A stretch of 64,000 nucleotides of DNA from Plasmodiophora brassicae (lineage: Eukaryota > Endomyxa > Phytomyxea > Plasmodiophorida > Plasmodiophoridae). Positions 10,751 through 21,762 of the stretch are shown here, piece by piece. The notes beneath the pieces were generated by a model. It saw nothing but the letters and a program-made list of their open reading frames with translations, was not told where the DNA came from and did no database searches. Position numbers and translations under genes: made by a program. The stretch spans positions 744,001 to 808,000 of the forward strand of contig JASFAU010000015.1 of assembly GCA_039704465.1 (NCBI GenBank). The letters are read 5' to 3'. The stretch's first letter is position 1, and every line of letters begins with the position of its first letter.

Positions 10751-13700
10751 ATGGCGGCGGCCGTCAGCATGGCGCCGACGCCGCACATGATCGTGGCGCA
10801 TATCGTGGAGGCGCGCGGTCTGCCCGGCCTGTACGTCGCCAGCGCGTGTCTGCGCGTCCACGACGACGACCGGTGTGACACGCGCGGGATGCCGCCCCAC
10901 GTTGCAGGAGCGCGCAGGGCACGTCCGACGCGCTGTGCACCGTCGAGATCGGGCCGACGAGCCGGCGCCGGCAGACGACCTGCCACCAGCCGGACACGAA
11001 CAACGCCCTGTGGGAGAAGACGTTCATCTTTGACGACGTCTGGCTGACCGACCGGGAGTTCGCCGCCGAGAAGGTCGCCGTCAAGGTCTACGACCGGAAC
11101 ACGATCCGGCGCGACGAACTCATCGGTGGGCGCCGGCGCGCCCGTCGCGCGCCATCTACTCGCCCCTGACCGGACGCGACCGCAGGCACCGTCGAGATCT
11201 CGCTCAGCTTCATCTACAGGAAGAAGGGCAGGGCGCTGTGCCGGCAGTGGATGCCGCTGCACGTGCCGGCCGAGCCGCACCGCGAACGCGGCCAGGTCCT
11301 GCTCAGCGTGGCCGTCCTGCGCCCCGGCGACCCGCCCCCGACGATCCCGTCGTCGTCGTCCGCCGCCGTCGGCGACGCGGGCGGCGCCGTGCTCCGGATC
11401 CCGCCCGCCCGGCACCGCCCGTTCCACCTGAACGTGCTCGTGTACCGCGGCGAGGGCCTGCACCTGGGCCAGCGCCCGTTCGTGTCCGTCCGCTTCAACG
11501 GCAACACGGTGCGGACGGCGACGCGGGCGCACCAGGCCAACCCGATCTTCAACCGGCGCTTCGAGATGCCCTTCTACCTGCCGGTCGCCAGCGACGCCAT
11601 CGAGGTCATGCTCTGGGACGAGGGGCGCCGCGGCCGACCCGACCGCCTGGTCGCCGCCGCCGCCTTCTCCCAGAACGACCTGACCTACAAGCCCTGGGGA
11701 CCGCGCTGGATCTGCTTCTACGCCGACGCACCGGTACACACGCGCGCGCACCCGGGAGGGGCGCGGCACCGTGCACGTCGCTGACGCCCCCCGTTTCGTT
11801 CAGGATCCGGCGCCGGGCGGCGTCCTGGGCCCGATCCTGGGCGCGTTCCGGCGCGGCGGCGACCCGGCGGCGACCGCGTACGCCGGCCGCCTGCTCGTGC
11901 GCCTGTCGGTGACGCCCGTGCGCCGCACGCGCCTGCTGTCCCTGCCGCTGGACGCCATGTCGGACGAGCCCGGCACGGTCCCGTACGTGCTCAAGTTCCA
12001 GTTGTACGCCGCTGCCGGCCTCGCGGGCACCGGTCAGGTCGCCGTCGACGTCGACTTTGGCGGCGCGCGCCTGTCGTCGCCGAGCGTCGTCGCCGGCGCC
12101 GACGCCGTCACGTTCGACTGCGACTTCCGCCCGCTGACGAGCGTCCAGCCGCGGGACCCGGCGCAGGCGCCCGACGTGATCGTGCGGGCGACGCGGACGG
12201 TCGGCCTGGTGCGCGCCCAGGTCGCCCACCTGCGCCTGCGCCTCGTCGACCTGCTGCCGCCGGGCGCCGACTGGGCCGTCAACGCCGACGCTGCTGACGG
12301 CGGCGGCGACGACGACGCCTGCTGGGCGCCCCGGTGGCGCACGCTGACGCCGGCCGGCGCCCTGCTGTTCACGGTCGGGGTCGGGCCCGCCGGGCACGCG
12401 CCCTACGAGCGCGCCTGCCTGCGCCGGGGGCTGGTGCGCGCGCGCCCCCGCCCCTACGTCCTGCGCGCCCGCATCGCCTCGGCCGCCGACCTGCCCGCCG
12501 CCACCGACGCGTCCCTGTCCAACGCGTTCGTCGTCGTGCGCCTGGCGGGCGCGTCGGCGACAACCACGACGCGCTACGAGACGCTCTACCCGGTACGTGC
12601 GTGTGTGCGTACGCCCGCGCCCGCGCCCCTGACGCGCGCCCGCGCCCGCCCAGGTCTGGAACGAGGACCTGACGATGGACGTGTCGATCGATGCGGACCT
12701 GGCGGCGCCCCGGGTCGTCGTGGCCGTCTACCACGACGGCGGCCTGGCCGGGGCGCGCGTCTACCTCGCCGGCGCCGACCTGGCCGTCGCCACGTCGTCG
12801 TCGTCGGAAGGCGCCACGACGTCGTGGGCGCCGACGCGGTACCCGCTGCGGTCGCCGGGCGGCACGGCCGCGTTCCTGCTGGCAACGTTCGACCTGGTGC
12901 CGCGGGGGCAGGCGTCGACGTTGGCCGCGGTCGGCACACACACACGGTCGGCACCGGCGAGTTGCTGACACCGAATGGAACAGGCGCCGGCGCTGGAGCC
13001 GCACACGGTCGCGTTGCAGGTGCTCGGGGCGCGTGCCGTCTTCCTGCCCGGCGCCGGCCCGTCGCCGCTGTCGAACCCGGTGCTGGAGGTCGCCCTGCCC
13101 GACCTGACGCCCGGGGCGGCACCCGGCGCCCAGCACGTGCGCACCCGTAAGCGCGCGCGCGCCCGCCCCGTCCCGCCGCGTGTCGTGACACGCACACACA
13201 GTCGGGCCGGTGCCGATGACGGCCGCGTCGGACGGGTCGGTCGACTACCGCGCCCTGGTCCGCTTCGACGGCGTGCTCGCGCCGCCCGCCGACCTGGACG
13301 CGTTCGCCGTCCAGATCCGCCTCTACGACCAGCGCGTTACGGGGCGCACCCCCATCGCCTATCGGTACGACGGCTGCTGCTGCTCCCGCTCCCGCTGAAC
13401 GTGCACCTGCTGCTGACCGCAGGTACGTGCCGCTGGCCGACGTGCACTGCACGCGTTCGCCCAAGGGCGACCTGCAGTACGCCGAGCGGCCCGAACGCGA
13501 CCCGGCCAGATGGTACGCGCCGACGACGCCGCCGCCAACGGTATCGCCCGCGCGCGCCCGCTGCTGCTCCTGCGTTCCTTAGGGTTTGTATTCAGCGTCG
13601 TCAGGCGGCGCCAGGCGACGCCGCTGCCGGGCGCCGGGGCGCGCCGTGCCTGGCGCTGGACGTCGACAGCGTCAACGTGCACGTGTCCAAGGTGCAGTCG

Positions 13701-15239
13701 ATCGACAGGGAGGGCGTCGACGTGCGCGCGTTCAACGAGGGCGACAGCAGCAACAACAAGGACGACGAGGTGGGCGCCCTGTTGCTGTCGGCGGGCGGCG
13801 CCGCCAGCGAATGCGCCCTGGACGACGTGCTGGATGCGCAGTGGCCCCGGCCGGATCGCCTGCGCCCATGGGCCCTGTTCCGGGGCCGGGACGCCGCCCT
13901 GGACGGTCTGCTGGGCGCCCGCCTGGCGCGCGTCCCCGTCGGCCACCTGAAGGTCGGTCCGCGTCGTCCTCGCCGCTGACCGCCGAACATTGCTGATGGG
14001 GCGCAGGCCACGATCGTGTCCGGGTCGCCCGGCGACCTGGACGCGTTCGCCGGCGACGCCGACCTGTTCGACCGGCTGGCCGCCCCGTACGTCGTCCGCG
14101 TGTACGTCTACGCCGGCCTGAGCCTGCGGCCGCGCTCCGCCTGGATCGGCCCGGCCGACCGCCTCCTGCCCTACTGCGTCGTTCGCAACGGCAGCGACCG
14201 GGACCACGTCGTCAACGACCGCGCGTCCGCCGAGGTCGCCGGCGCCGGCGACGACGACGACCTGAACCCGTCCGTCTGCCGCGTGTTCCAGTTCGACAGC
14301 CGGTTCCCCGAGAACGCGCGCCTGCAGGTCGCCCTGTGGCACCGGGACGCGCTCGGCGCCGACAGCCTGATCGGGGCGACCGTCGTCGACGTCGAGCAGC
14401 GCCTGGCGAACCCGGCCTGGCGGGGCCTGAAGGCGGCCCAGCGCCGCGAGCGCCGCCTGCTGGCGGGCGTCGGCGCCAGCGACCTGCCGCAGGGCAAGGT
14501 CGACATGCGCGTCGACGTGCTCGACTGGCAGGAGGCGCAGGACGCGCCCGCCGAGGTGCTGACGCGCCCCGAACCCGAACCGTACGAGCTGCGCCTGGTC
14601 GTCTGGGCGACGCGCGACGTTCGCCGCCCCACCGGCGACGACGACGCCGGGCGCCTGGACGAGATCGACCAGTACGTGACGGCGACGGCGAACTTTGGCG
14701 GCGTCGGCGACGTCGTGAAGTCGACCGACACGGCCTGGGGGGCGGGCGCCAGCGCCGACTTCAACTACCGGCTCGTCTACCGGCTGGCGCTGCCCTGCAA
14801 GGTGCCCCGGGTGAAGCTGACCGTCTGGGACGCCGACCTGTTCGGGCGCAGCGCCATCGGCGACGTGCTCGTCAACCTCGGGCCGTCGTTCGGCGAGGCG
14901 CTGCGCGACCAGCGCCGCCAGGTGCACGTCGGCGCGCAGTGGTTGCCGATCGAGCACCCGGACGCGCCCGGCAAGGCGCTCGGCGAGGTCAACGTCGAGC
15001 TGTGGGCGCTGGCCCGCGAGCAGGCCGACGCCGCCCCGGTCGGCGAGGCGCAGAACGCGCCGAACCGCGACCCGTACCTGGCGCCGCCGGCCCGCAAGCC
15101 CCCGCCCTGGGCGGTCGGGTCCCGCCTGCTGAACGGCCTCGACCTGTTCGCCAAGCGCAAGGCCCTGCTGATGACCGTCTGCTTCCTCGTCGTCGTCCTG
15201 CCGCTGCTGGTCCCCATGGTCCTCGGCAGGATCGCCTGA
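10751..15239 (+). CDS. Compact ferlin-like multi-C2 protein with C-terminal membrane anchor
   Basis: Ten exons: 10751-10830, 10908-11125, 11186-11733, 11804-12592, 12654-12929, 12984-13146, 13202-13364, 13423-13540, 13596-13952 and 14007-15239. All are phase-consistent and add up to 1,314 residues. C2-type segments include IVAHIVEARGLPGL at the start, FHLNVLVYRGEGLHLG, PYVLRARIASAADLP, PYVVRVYVYAGLSLRP and PYELRLVVWATRDV. The extreme C-terminus is a transmembrane tail anchor (LLMTVCFLVVVLPLLVPMVL) after a conserved-looking Pro-rich linker. Ferlins are tail-anchored proteins that act in calcium-regulated membrane fusion and repair. At 1.3 kb of residues it is smaller than animal ferlins (about 1,900-2,000). 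Exons 6-9 are short and the least certain. Confidence 0.82.
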
Positions 15240-15435
15240 CACGACGTACAACAGTAAATGGCATGGTGTGGGGGCGGGTGATTCGCGAACGTGTCTCTCC
15301 AGCGCAGTGTCGACGCGCGATGCTGCCAGTCACTGGCAAGCGTCGTGTACGCGCCCATCGTCCCCCCACCCATACCTGTACGGCGCGAGAGGCGTCGACC
15401 GGGGCGGGCGTGTGGTGCCTGGCCGTCGACCACCG

Positions 15436-17015
15436 ATGACGGTCGCCGACAGCCACCTGACCGCGCTGGGCACCGACGTCATCGTTGCCGTCACCATGTT
15501 CCTGCCCGACCCTGTACGTTATACGATCGTGGCGGTGCGGGGCGCGCCCTCTGCCTAACCCATGTGCGTTGTCTCTTTCGCGCGCGCGTAGGACCTTGCC
15601 AGTCTGTTCGGCGTGTGTCGCGCGTTCGATGCCGTCGGCCGGGGTACGACCCTGTGGAAGGTGGCTGTCGGTTGTCCGAGTCGACCGGGCGTCCCTCTGC
15701 TGATCGCGGCGACGCAGGTGCGATCGACGTCAATGTACCCGGCGCTGCAGAGCCCGTCGCTCGTCAGCGTCTTTCGCCGCGACATGGACCTGGACGGGCT
15801 GGACAGCAACCGGGACGCGTCGTGGGCAACGCGGTACCAGCGGGCCAGGCGCCTGCAGGCGACCGGCCTGCAGGTCTCGTCGTCGCTCCTGCAATGGTTC
15901 ACGGTGCCGAACGAGAAGGACGCGCCCGTGCCGCCGCCGCCGTCGTCGTCGCCGCCGGGCAGCCCGAAACCGACGACGAGCAACGTCCTGCAGCGCATCG
16001 TCGCGTCGATCCTGGAACGGTCGAACCTGGAGGGCACCAACGTGGCCGGCCCGCTCGTCACCGTCGTCGACGTCGTCGAGCCGCGGTCCCGGCCCGACTT
16101 CCTCGTCGCCCACCCCGTCGTCGTCACCAGCCTGATACCGTCGTCGCGGCGCGCCCGGCAATGGTCCCGGGCGCACAGCCAGAACCCGGTCCACAAGCTG
16201 TCCCGGTATCATCGCTACGGCATGTTCTGGTACGTCGTACGTCCCGCCGCGTCGACTGGCCCATGCATGCGCAGTTTGTTCTTGTGCGCGCGCCGTGCCT
16301 CGGACTCGGCCTGCAGCTTCGGCGTTTATGCTGACGGTGGGGACGCCGCGCAGGTTGCAGATGGAGCACGACGACATCTCGTTCCGGGCGGACCGGCCGT
16401 TCCTGCGCCCGCGGCCCCGCCTCGACGAGCACGGGCCCGGACGTCGTCGCCGGCCGGCGCTGTCGTACTTTGAGTGCACCGTCGTGCGCCAGCCGCACGC
16501 GGTCGGCGTCGGCATCAGCGACGACGACTTCCGGGCGGGCCTGCCCGGCGTCTTTGTCGGGTGGCCCTCGGGCGGCGCCAGCTTCGGGTACCACGGCGAC
16601 GACGGGTTCAAGTTCCACAACGACGGCAGCGGAGCGGTAGCTGAGTCGACGTCGCCGTCGTGTAATGAAGGTCGTGCCTGACCCGCCTGCGTTGCAGGCG
16701 TTCGCGTGTCGGTTCGGCCCGGGCGACACGGTCGGGTGCGGCGTCGACTGGGACCGGGACGCCGTCTTCTTCACGAAGAACGGCGACCTGGTCGGGACGG
16801 CCTTCCCGAACGCGTCGCTGGCGTCGTCGGCCCGGTGGTACCCGACCGTCAGCCTCAAGCATATCCTGTCGCGGCACGCCGGCCTCGACCCGGAACCCGG
16901 CGCCGCTGATGACGACGACGACGACGACGACGAATGGACGGACGCGGTGACGGTCAACTGCGGCGCCGGCGCGCAGCGCTTCGTCTACGACCTGGACTCG
17001 TACGACCCGCTCTAG
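15436..17015 (+). CDS. F-box and SPRY-domain protein
   Basis: Four exons (15436-15513, 15592-16229, 16354-16636, 16698-17015), all in frame, about 438 residues. After splicing, the N-terminus reads as an F-box (LGTDVIVAVTMFLPDPDLAS then LFGVCRAFDAVGRGTTLWK). The C-terminal half is a SPRY/B30.2 domain: YFECTVVRQPHAVGVGI, GFKFHNDGSGAAFACRFGPG, VGCGVDWDRDAVFFTKNGDL. It ends with an acidic run and LDSYDPL. F-box/SPRY proteins act as substrate adaptors of SCF ubiquitin ligases; the SPRY part should bind the target. The target is unknown. Intron 1 interrupts the F-box and intron 3 the SPRY core, so both domains are whole only in the spliced form. Confidence 0.85.
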
Positions 17016-17063
17016 ACGGCACTGGCCCGGTCGACCCCATACAGCAACGCGCGCGTGTTTAAT

Positions 17064-18584
17064 TTACCAGACGACGGTTTCGGTGCGCGTCGGCCCACCA
17101 TGCGCGGGCGTCGTCGCCGCCGACGGCTGCTTCATGGCGGTCGCCGCCAGCAGCGACAGCAGGTCGGCGGCGACGGGCACGCATCGGGCCGCCTGGCGGA
17201 CCAGGTCGTGGAGGTCGTTCAGGGCGGGGCGGTACCGCGCGTCCTGGATGAAGCGGGGCGCCTGCGCGTCCAGCAGGTCGGCGACCCACTGCAGGTGCAG
17301 GCCGAGGTCCGCGGCGCCCGCCGGCCCGTGTAGCAGTCGACGCAGGGCGCCGGTCAGGTGCGCGCACAGGGCGACGGACGACGCGGGCGACATGCGGGCC
17401 AGCGACGGGACCAGGAACGACGACGTCGTCGGCAGGGCGAGCGCCCGCGACAGGATGCGCGCGGCGACGGGCGACGCCAGCGGGGCGACGCGGTCGACGA
17501 TGCCCACCAGGTCGTGTTCGTCGACGTCGACGCTGCCGAGGAACGCCAGGACGTCGTCGTGCCTGCCGGCGTCGAGCAGGGCGGCCCAGAATCCGTCGGG
17601 GACGTCGTGCGCGTACCGTTGCACGATGGCGCGCAACGCGTCCCAGTCGGCGCGGGCGATGCAATCGCGCACGACCCGATGGTGCTCCTGGGCGCTCGCC
17701 GGGCCGCGTTCGCCGAGACGGCCCAGGTACGCGGACAGGTCGGCGACGCGCTCCTGTTCGCCGATGCTCTCGCGCCGCCGCCGCATACAGGACGCCAGCG
17801 TTGCAGATGGCATGGCGTGACGCGCAACGGCACCGGACGCATGCAGGGCAACGTAATGGGTCGCGTTGTGGACAGCGGCGACCGCCACAGCATCGTCAGG
17901 TACGTCCGGGAGCGGCACGCCGAACGCGCCCGACCAGGCGCACGTGCCGACAAAGAACACGGACCCGCCGCCTGCTTGGACGACGACGACATCAGACGCG
18001 ATCTCGTCCTGCGACAGTTGCTGGCCGCGGGTGACATCGATGAAGCGCAGTGAGGAGTCGTCGGCGGTGACGACAGCGGCCTGCATGGTGACGAGGTCGA
18101 TCGCGCCAGACCGGACCGGACGTGCAAGGCCGAGGTCGAACGCGCGGGTCTGGACGGTGCTCGTGTCAATGACGACCAGCCGGTTATCGTCGCCGCATTG
18201 GACGGCGACGTGAACTGGGTCGGTCGTGTGCAGGACGGCGGCGACCGGCGTCGGGACCTTGGTCAGCGTCACGTGATCGGACAGGCGGACAACGGCGCCG
18301 TCCTCGCAGACGGCGCAGCACGGCGACAGGGAAACGACCGGCGACGCCGTCGTTCTCGACGAATAGCTGGACAGGTCGTCCGTCAAGGTCACGATCTGCC
18401 GGGCGTCGACGACGGCGTGAACGGCGTGCCCGGAAACAACCGCGGGAGCGGTCAGACGCTCCCCGACCGATGCCGGCAGCGTCCACTGCCTGACAGCACA
18501 CCCATCGGCATCGTAGTACAGCGCGATCGAATCCGGCTTGGTGACGGCTACGACGTTCGACGCCGCGGTGATCCCCATAGCCAT
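17064..18584 (-). CDS. NOL11: NOL11-like nucleolar protein (t-UTP / small-subunit processome)
   Basis: A single exon. With the ATG at 18584 it encodes about 506 residues. The N-terminal half is a degenerate beta-propeller like that of NOL11 (SNVVAVTKPDSIALYYDADG, VRQWTLPASVGERLTAPAVV). The helical C-terminal part has a Utp12-like stretch (LLHGPAGAADLGLHLQWVAD then LLDAQAPRFIQDARYR). NOL11 belongs to the t-UTP subcomplex that links rDNA transcription to early 18S pre-rRNA processing. The frame is open upstream to 19001, but that would cover the SmE start. Two CGGAGTCCG elements lie 27-50 bp above 18584, as at other genes here, so the inner ATG is preferred. The subfamily call is tentative. Confidence 0.6.
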   Translation of the reverse strand: MAMGITAASNVVAVTKPDSIALYYDADGCAVRQWTLPASVGERLTAPAVVSGHAVHAVVDARQIVTLTDDLSSYSSRTTASPVVSLSPCCAVCEDGAVVRLSDHVTLTKVPTPVAAVLHTTDPVHVAVQCGDDNRLVVIDTSTVQTRAFDLGLARPVRSGAIDLVTMQAAVVTADDSSLRFIDVTRGQQLSQDEIASDVVVVQAGGGSVFFVGTCAWSGAFGVPLPDVPDDAVAVAAVHNATHYVALHASGAVARHAMPSATLASCMRRRRESIGEQERVADLSAYLGRLGERGPASAQEHHRVVRDCIARADWDALRAIVQRYAHDVPDGFWAALLDAGRHDDVLAFLGSVDVDEHDLVGIVDRVAPLASPVAARILSRALALPTTSSFLVPSLARMSPASSVALCAHLTGALRRLLHGPAGAADLGLHLQWVADLLDAQAPRFIQDARYRPALNDLHDLVRQAARCVPVAADLLSLLAATAMKQPSAATTPAHGGPTRTETVVW

Positions 18585-18610
18585 GGCGCTGGTCTGCACA
18601 GGCCCAGCGG

Positions 18611-18634
18611 CGGACTCCGTAGCGGACTCCGCGT
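18611..18634 (-). promoter_or_regulatory. Tandem CGGAGTCCG elements upstream of the NOL11-like gene
   Basis: On the minus strand two copies lie back to back: GCGGAGTCCGCTACGGAGTC, continuing into CGCC. They sit 27-50 bp above the preferred start codon of the NOL11-like gene. The same core precedes SmE, RPL31, RPS27 and eIF4E. Confidence 0.5.
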
Positions 18635-18853
18635 GCGCTCCACTTTGGAGCCACTTCGCAAACATATACGTAGATGTACTCGGAACGAACCGCGCTGTAC
18701 AAGCGCACAGGGCGTCGTCGTCGTCTTCCAAGTGGCGCATCTGCTGACACGGCGCCATTCGACCGCACATGGCGGCGGTACTGTTGGCACGGCATGGCGA
18801 TGATGGTGGCGGGCCAACTGTATAGGTAGATAAACGGGAGCTGCAGCAGTGGC

Positions 18854-18868
18854 TACGGAGTCCGTGGG
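18854..18868 (+). promoter_or_regulatory. CGGAGTCCG element upstream of SmE
   Basis: TACGGAGTCCGTGGG, about 80-90 bp before the SmE ATG. It lies in the divergent spacer shared with the NOL11-like gene, so it could serve either promoter. Confidence 0.5.
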
Positions 18869-18945
18869 TCGCCGTCGTTGACAATCGAAACGAGCGGCGG
18901 CGGCGTGTGCGTGCGTGTCGATACGTGCCCACCCGGCCAGCAGCC

Positions 18946-19403
18946 ATGTCGGGTCGAGGTCGCCCACCGCAGCGAGCCCAGAAGGTCATGGTACAACCCA
19001 TCGTACGTAGTCGTGTTCGGTCTCGCGGTGTCTCGTGCTGACTGAACGGACCCGACGTTGTCGCAGACGCTGATCTTCAGGTTCCTGCAGAGCGTATGAT
19101 GACCGATTCTCGCGACGCAAACCGTGTTCCCTAACGCTCGATGTCGTATAGAAATCGCGGGTTCAGCTGATGCTGTATGAGAACACAGACATGCGCCTGG
19201 AAGGACAGATCATTGTACGTCGCAGGATCGCGTCTGGCGTACCACCGGACGCTGAGGATCGTTGTCGTGTGCAGGGGTTCGACGAGTACATGAACGTTGT
19301 CCTGGACGACGCCATCGAGATATCGCAGAAGACCAAGGTCCGGAAGGCGCTCGGGCGCATCCTGCTGAAAGGGGATAACATCACGCTGATCATGAGCTCA
19401 TAA
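18946..19403 (+). CDS. SNRPE: Small nuclear ribonucleoprotein SmE
   Basis: Four exons (18946-19002, 19067-19093, 19167-19214, 19275-19403), giving 86 residues. Exon 2 has only 27 nt. The spliced protein matches the SmE pattern throughout: [50 protein letters not shown] and [13 protein letters not shown]. These form Sm1 and Sm2 motifs. SmE is part of the heptameric Sm ring that binds U1, U2, U4 and U5 snRNAs in the spliceosome. The third intron splits the Sm1 motif, between QII and GFDEY. It is divergent from the NOL11-like gene. Confidence 0.97.
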
Positions 19404-20023
19404 CCGTGCTGCCATGCCGCACACGGATAACCACTAAACTGCACAATCACCCGTTGTTATAGTACCTGGATCCGGCGGCCGCTGCCGACAATCCACTTGC
19501 ATGCACCGTGTTGATGACGGCTACAAACCAAAGCAGCTGTCGCCTGTGGATGCCGGTCAAATGGGATACCGACTGCGTTCTGTGCAGCGCGCACCTCATG
19601 GCTCAGTACGGCTCATTCTATGAGATTGACATTACTATTGTCGTTGAAAACTTCAGTTAGACGTTGTAGTTCGTATTGTATCGCAGCGCGTGCATGAGTG
19701 CCACAAACAGCGGACCATCAATTCATCTCCGTCCCCCCCTCGCCTTCGAGCAGGAAGCATGACAGCGCCAGGCACGCGATGCAAGACGAACCGTATCGGG
19801 TCGACGACTAGAGCATAAGAGAACCACTGCGCCCACGGTCCTCACGTACGTGCTGCCAGCCGGCATATCGTACATGCAAGCTGGCATTCCGACGCCAGGT
19901 ACCGATGAATCTGCAGTAGCTCGGTGTCTACCTGTCGGGGGGTCGCCAGTCTTAGGGCGGCGTCATATAGGTCTGGGCGTGGTCCGTCACGGAGTCCGTG
20001 GCGTCAGGGACAGTTACGAAGCG
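19404..20023. other. Intergenic region before RPL31
   Basis: A 620-bp stretch between SmE and RPL31, AT-richer than the coding DNA. I find no ORF with a domain. A TTGATGA string near 19508 resembles a snoRNA C box, but no matching D box and terminal stem were found. A palindromic promoter element lies at its end (19988-20000). Confidence 0.45.
19988..20000 (+). promoter_or_regulatory. Perfect CACGGA-G-TCCGTG palindrome upstream of RPL31
   Basis: CACGGAGTCCGTG is palindromic on both sides of its central G. It ends 24 bp before the RPL31 ATG. This is the most symmetric copy of the element shared by five genes in the window. Confidence 0.55.
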
Positions 20024-20392
20024 ATGGTGAAGGCGGGCGCCGAGCGCAAGACGACGCGCGCTAGCGAAATCGTGACTCGTGAGTACACGATCAACCTGCA
20101 CAAACGCCTGTATGGCGTGTCGTTTAAGAAGCGGGCGCCGCGCGCGGTCGATGAGATCCGCAAGTTCGCCAAGCAGATGATGAAGACGGATGACGTGCGC
20201 ATCGACGCCGACCTCAACAAGCACGTCTGGTCCAAGGGCATCCGCAACGTGCACTACCGTGTCCGCGTTCGCCTGCACCGCAAACGCAACGAGGACGAGG
20301 ATGCCAAACAGAAGCTGTACACGCTCGTCACGTACGTCAAGTGCGACGACTTCAAAAAGATGCAGACGGTCAACGTCGAAGACGAAGAGTAG
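20024..20392 (+). CDS. RPL31: 60S ribosomal protein L31 (eL31)
   Basis: A single exon of 122 residues, the normal eL31 length. Conserved segments run from end to end: [71 protein letters not shown] and [11 protein letters not shown], ending in an acidic tail. The ATG at 20024 starts exactly where the family begins; the longer in-frame extension to 19850 has no similarity. It is a component of the large ribosomal subunit near the peptide exit tunnel. The upstream palindrome (19988-20000) is its likely promoter element. Confidence 0.97.
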   Translation: MVKAGAERKTTRASEIVTREYTINLHKRLYGVSFKKRAPRAVDEIRKFAKQMMKTDDVRIDADLNKHVWSKGIRNVHYRVRVRLHRKRNEDEDAKQKLYTLVTYVKCDDFKKMQTVNVEDEE

Positions 20393-20559
20393 ATAACGCA
20401 CGACAATTACAACACCACAGTACAGACACATCCCTGCCGCCATTGTGTGTAATATCTCAAGCTTCAAATTGGCGGCGGAGGCTCTCAACGGCAGCCGCCA
20501 CTTGTTCGTATATCGGTTTTACTCATCGTTAGGGCTGCAGGGAACCGGTGCCTCTCCCA

Positions 20560-21762
20560 TCAATTGCGCCCTGCTCTGCCGTCGCCGACGGTGGCGCGCA
20601 GCTCTCCGAGAACCCTCAGGATCGCCTGACACCAAGCGGCGCGCTCCTTGTCGCTGGGCGCCACCATCAGGTACTGTCGATCCCTGGTCATGATCGCGAA
20701 CGCGTGCGGCCTGTCTGCCGCTACCGTTTCCAGCAGGTACGCGCCCACCAGCGGAATCGCTCCCCGGCGCTTCCCGGTTGCGGTGCGCTTCGAGGGCTCT
20801 TTCTTGAAGTACGACAAGTTGTCACTGAGGAGGACGCCGTACCGTTTGTGCCAGGTCTGATGGTTGCCGCCCGTTTTCATCAGAGCGCCTCGATGCCGGC
20901 AGCGTTCCACATCGGCGGCTAGTGAGCTTGTCGGGTGAGGCGGCGGCGGCTGGTCTGCTGGGAGCGCCCGGCCGGCGTATGCTGCGATCCCTGACGATAT
21001 CACCGTCGTCCACCGCTGCGTATCGCCGGCATCGTTCCCCACCAGATGGTACGCCTTGCCGTTGTGGACGACGACGACGAACTCGAACGGGCGCAGGCGG
21101 GTGGACTCGTCGGGCACATGGGCCGTTGCCTGCGACAGGTCGATGCAACCCGCCGGGATCGAATCCGTCGCCTCCTTGAAGTACGACAGGTACCGGCCAT
21201 GGGCGATGAAGAACCGGCGCTGGAATCTCGTCCCCTTCGTGCCGCTCCGTTTCAGCAGGAACCCTCTGTGAGCCAAGCCGAGCGCATGACGTGTCTGCTT
21301 CTTAACATCACGGGGAACGTTCGGCAATGAGCACTCGCCGAAAGGTTCCATCCGAATCTGTACCGGCAGGTTAGGGACCGGGACGGGTAGATCCAGGTCG
21401 ACGATGATGGCGACGTCGGGAATATCGGGGGTGCTGACAGGCGGTGCGTCAGACTCGTCGTCGGCGGCGGCGACGCCCTTGGCAGGATGTCCCAGTACGA
21501 TGGCGGCAGCGACAGGGGCACCCATGGGTTTAAACGTTTCGTGGCCGTTCTGATGCGCCCGACGCTCGGTGTGTTCGTGCCAGGCGTATCCGAGCAGCGC
21601 ACATGACGCCAGAGTGGTGGCAACGCCGATGAAGACGGCGCCGAACAGGGCAATGGACACAACGGAGGACACGAGGAGCGCGGATCCCAGCGCCGCGTAG
21701 GCGGCCGGTCGCACCCAGGCCGCACCATATCCGGCAGGACTCCCGCCTCGTGGGGACAGCAT
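20560..21762 (-). CDS. Membrane-anchored protein with two PH domains
   Basis: One exon of about 400 residues from the ATG at 21762; the longer frame to 21861 begins with GTG. Residues about 20-65 are hydrophobic (AALGSALLVSSVVSIALFGA, then AVFIGVATTLASCALLGYAW) and predict one or two membrane spans. Two PH domains follow: about 165-265 (HRGFLLKRSGTKGTRFQRRF to GDTQRWTTVI) and about 290-390 (ALMKTGGNHQTWHKRYGVLL to DKERAAWCQAI), each with the invariant Trp of the last helix. Such proteins usually bind phosphoinositides at organelle membranes. I do not recognise a specific orthologue. A heat-shock-element-like site lies about 160 bp upstream. Confidence 0.82.
   Translation of the reverse strand: MLSPRGGSPAGYGAAWVRPAAYAALGSALLVSSVVSIALFGAVFIGVATTLASCALLGYAWHEHTERRAHQNGHETFKPMGAPVAAAIVLGHPAKGVAAADDESDAPPVSTPDIPDVAIIVDLDLPVPVPNLPVQIRMEPFGECSLPNVPRDVKKQTRHALGLAHRGFLLKRSGTKGTRFQRRFFIAHGRYLSYFKEATDSIPAGCIDLSQATAHVPDESTRLRPFEFVVVVHNGKAYHLVGNDAGDTQRWTTVISSGIAAYAGRALPADQPPPPHPTSSLAADVERCRHRGALMKTGGNHQTWHKRYGVLLSDNLSYFKKEPSKRTATGKRRGAIPLVGAYLLETVAADRPHAFAIMTRDRQYLMVAPSDKERAAWCQAILRVLGELRATVGDGRAGRN

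Noticed and set aside
13359..15251. A 630-residue minus-strand open frame opposite the ferlin-like gene
   Set aside because: GC-rich third positions on the plus strand keep the antisense frame open by chance; its Arg/Gln/Val-rich composition has no domain, whereas the plus strand has C2 domains and consistent introns.
17064..19001. Longer NOL11-like start at 19001
   Set aside because: It would overlap the SmE first exon and the shared promoter; the extra 139 residues look like translated promoter DNA.
19500..19660. Possible C/D-box snoRNA near a TTGATGA string
   Set aside because: No D box at suitable distance and no terminal stem.
19850..20023. N-terminal extension of RPL31
   Set aside because: The family starts at the inner ATG, and the extension covers the palindromic promoter element.
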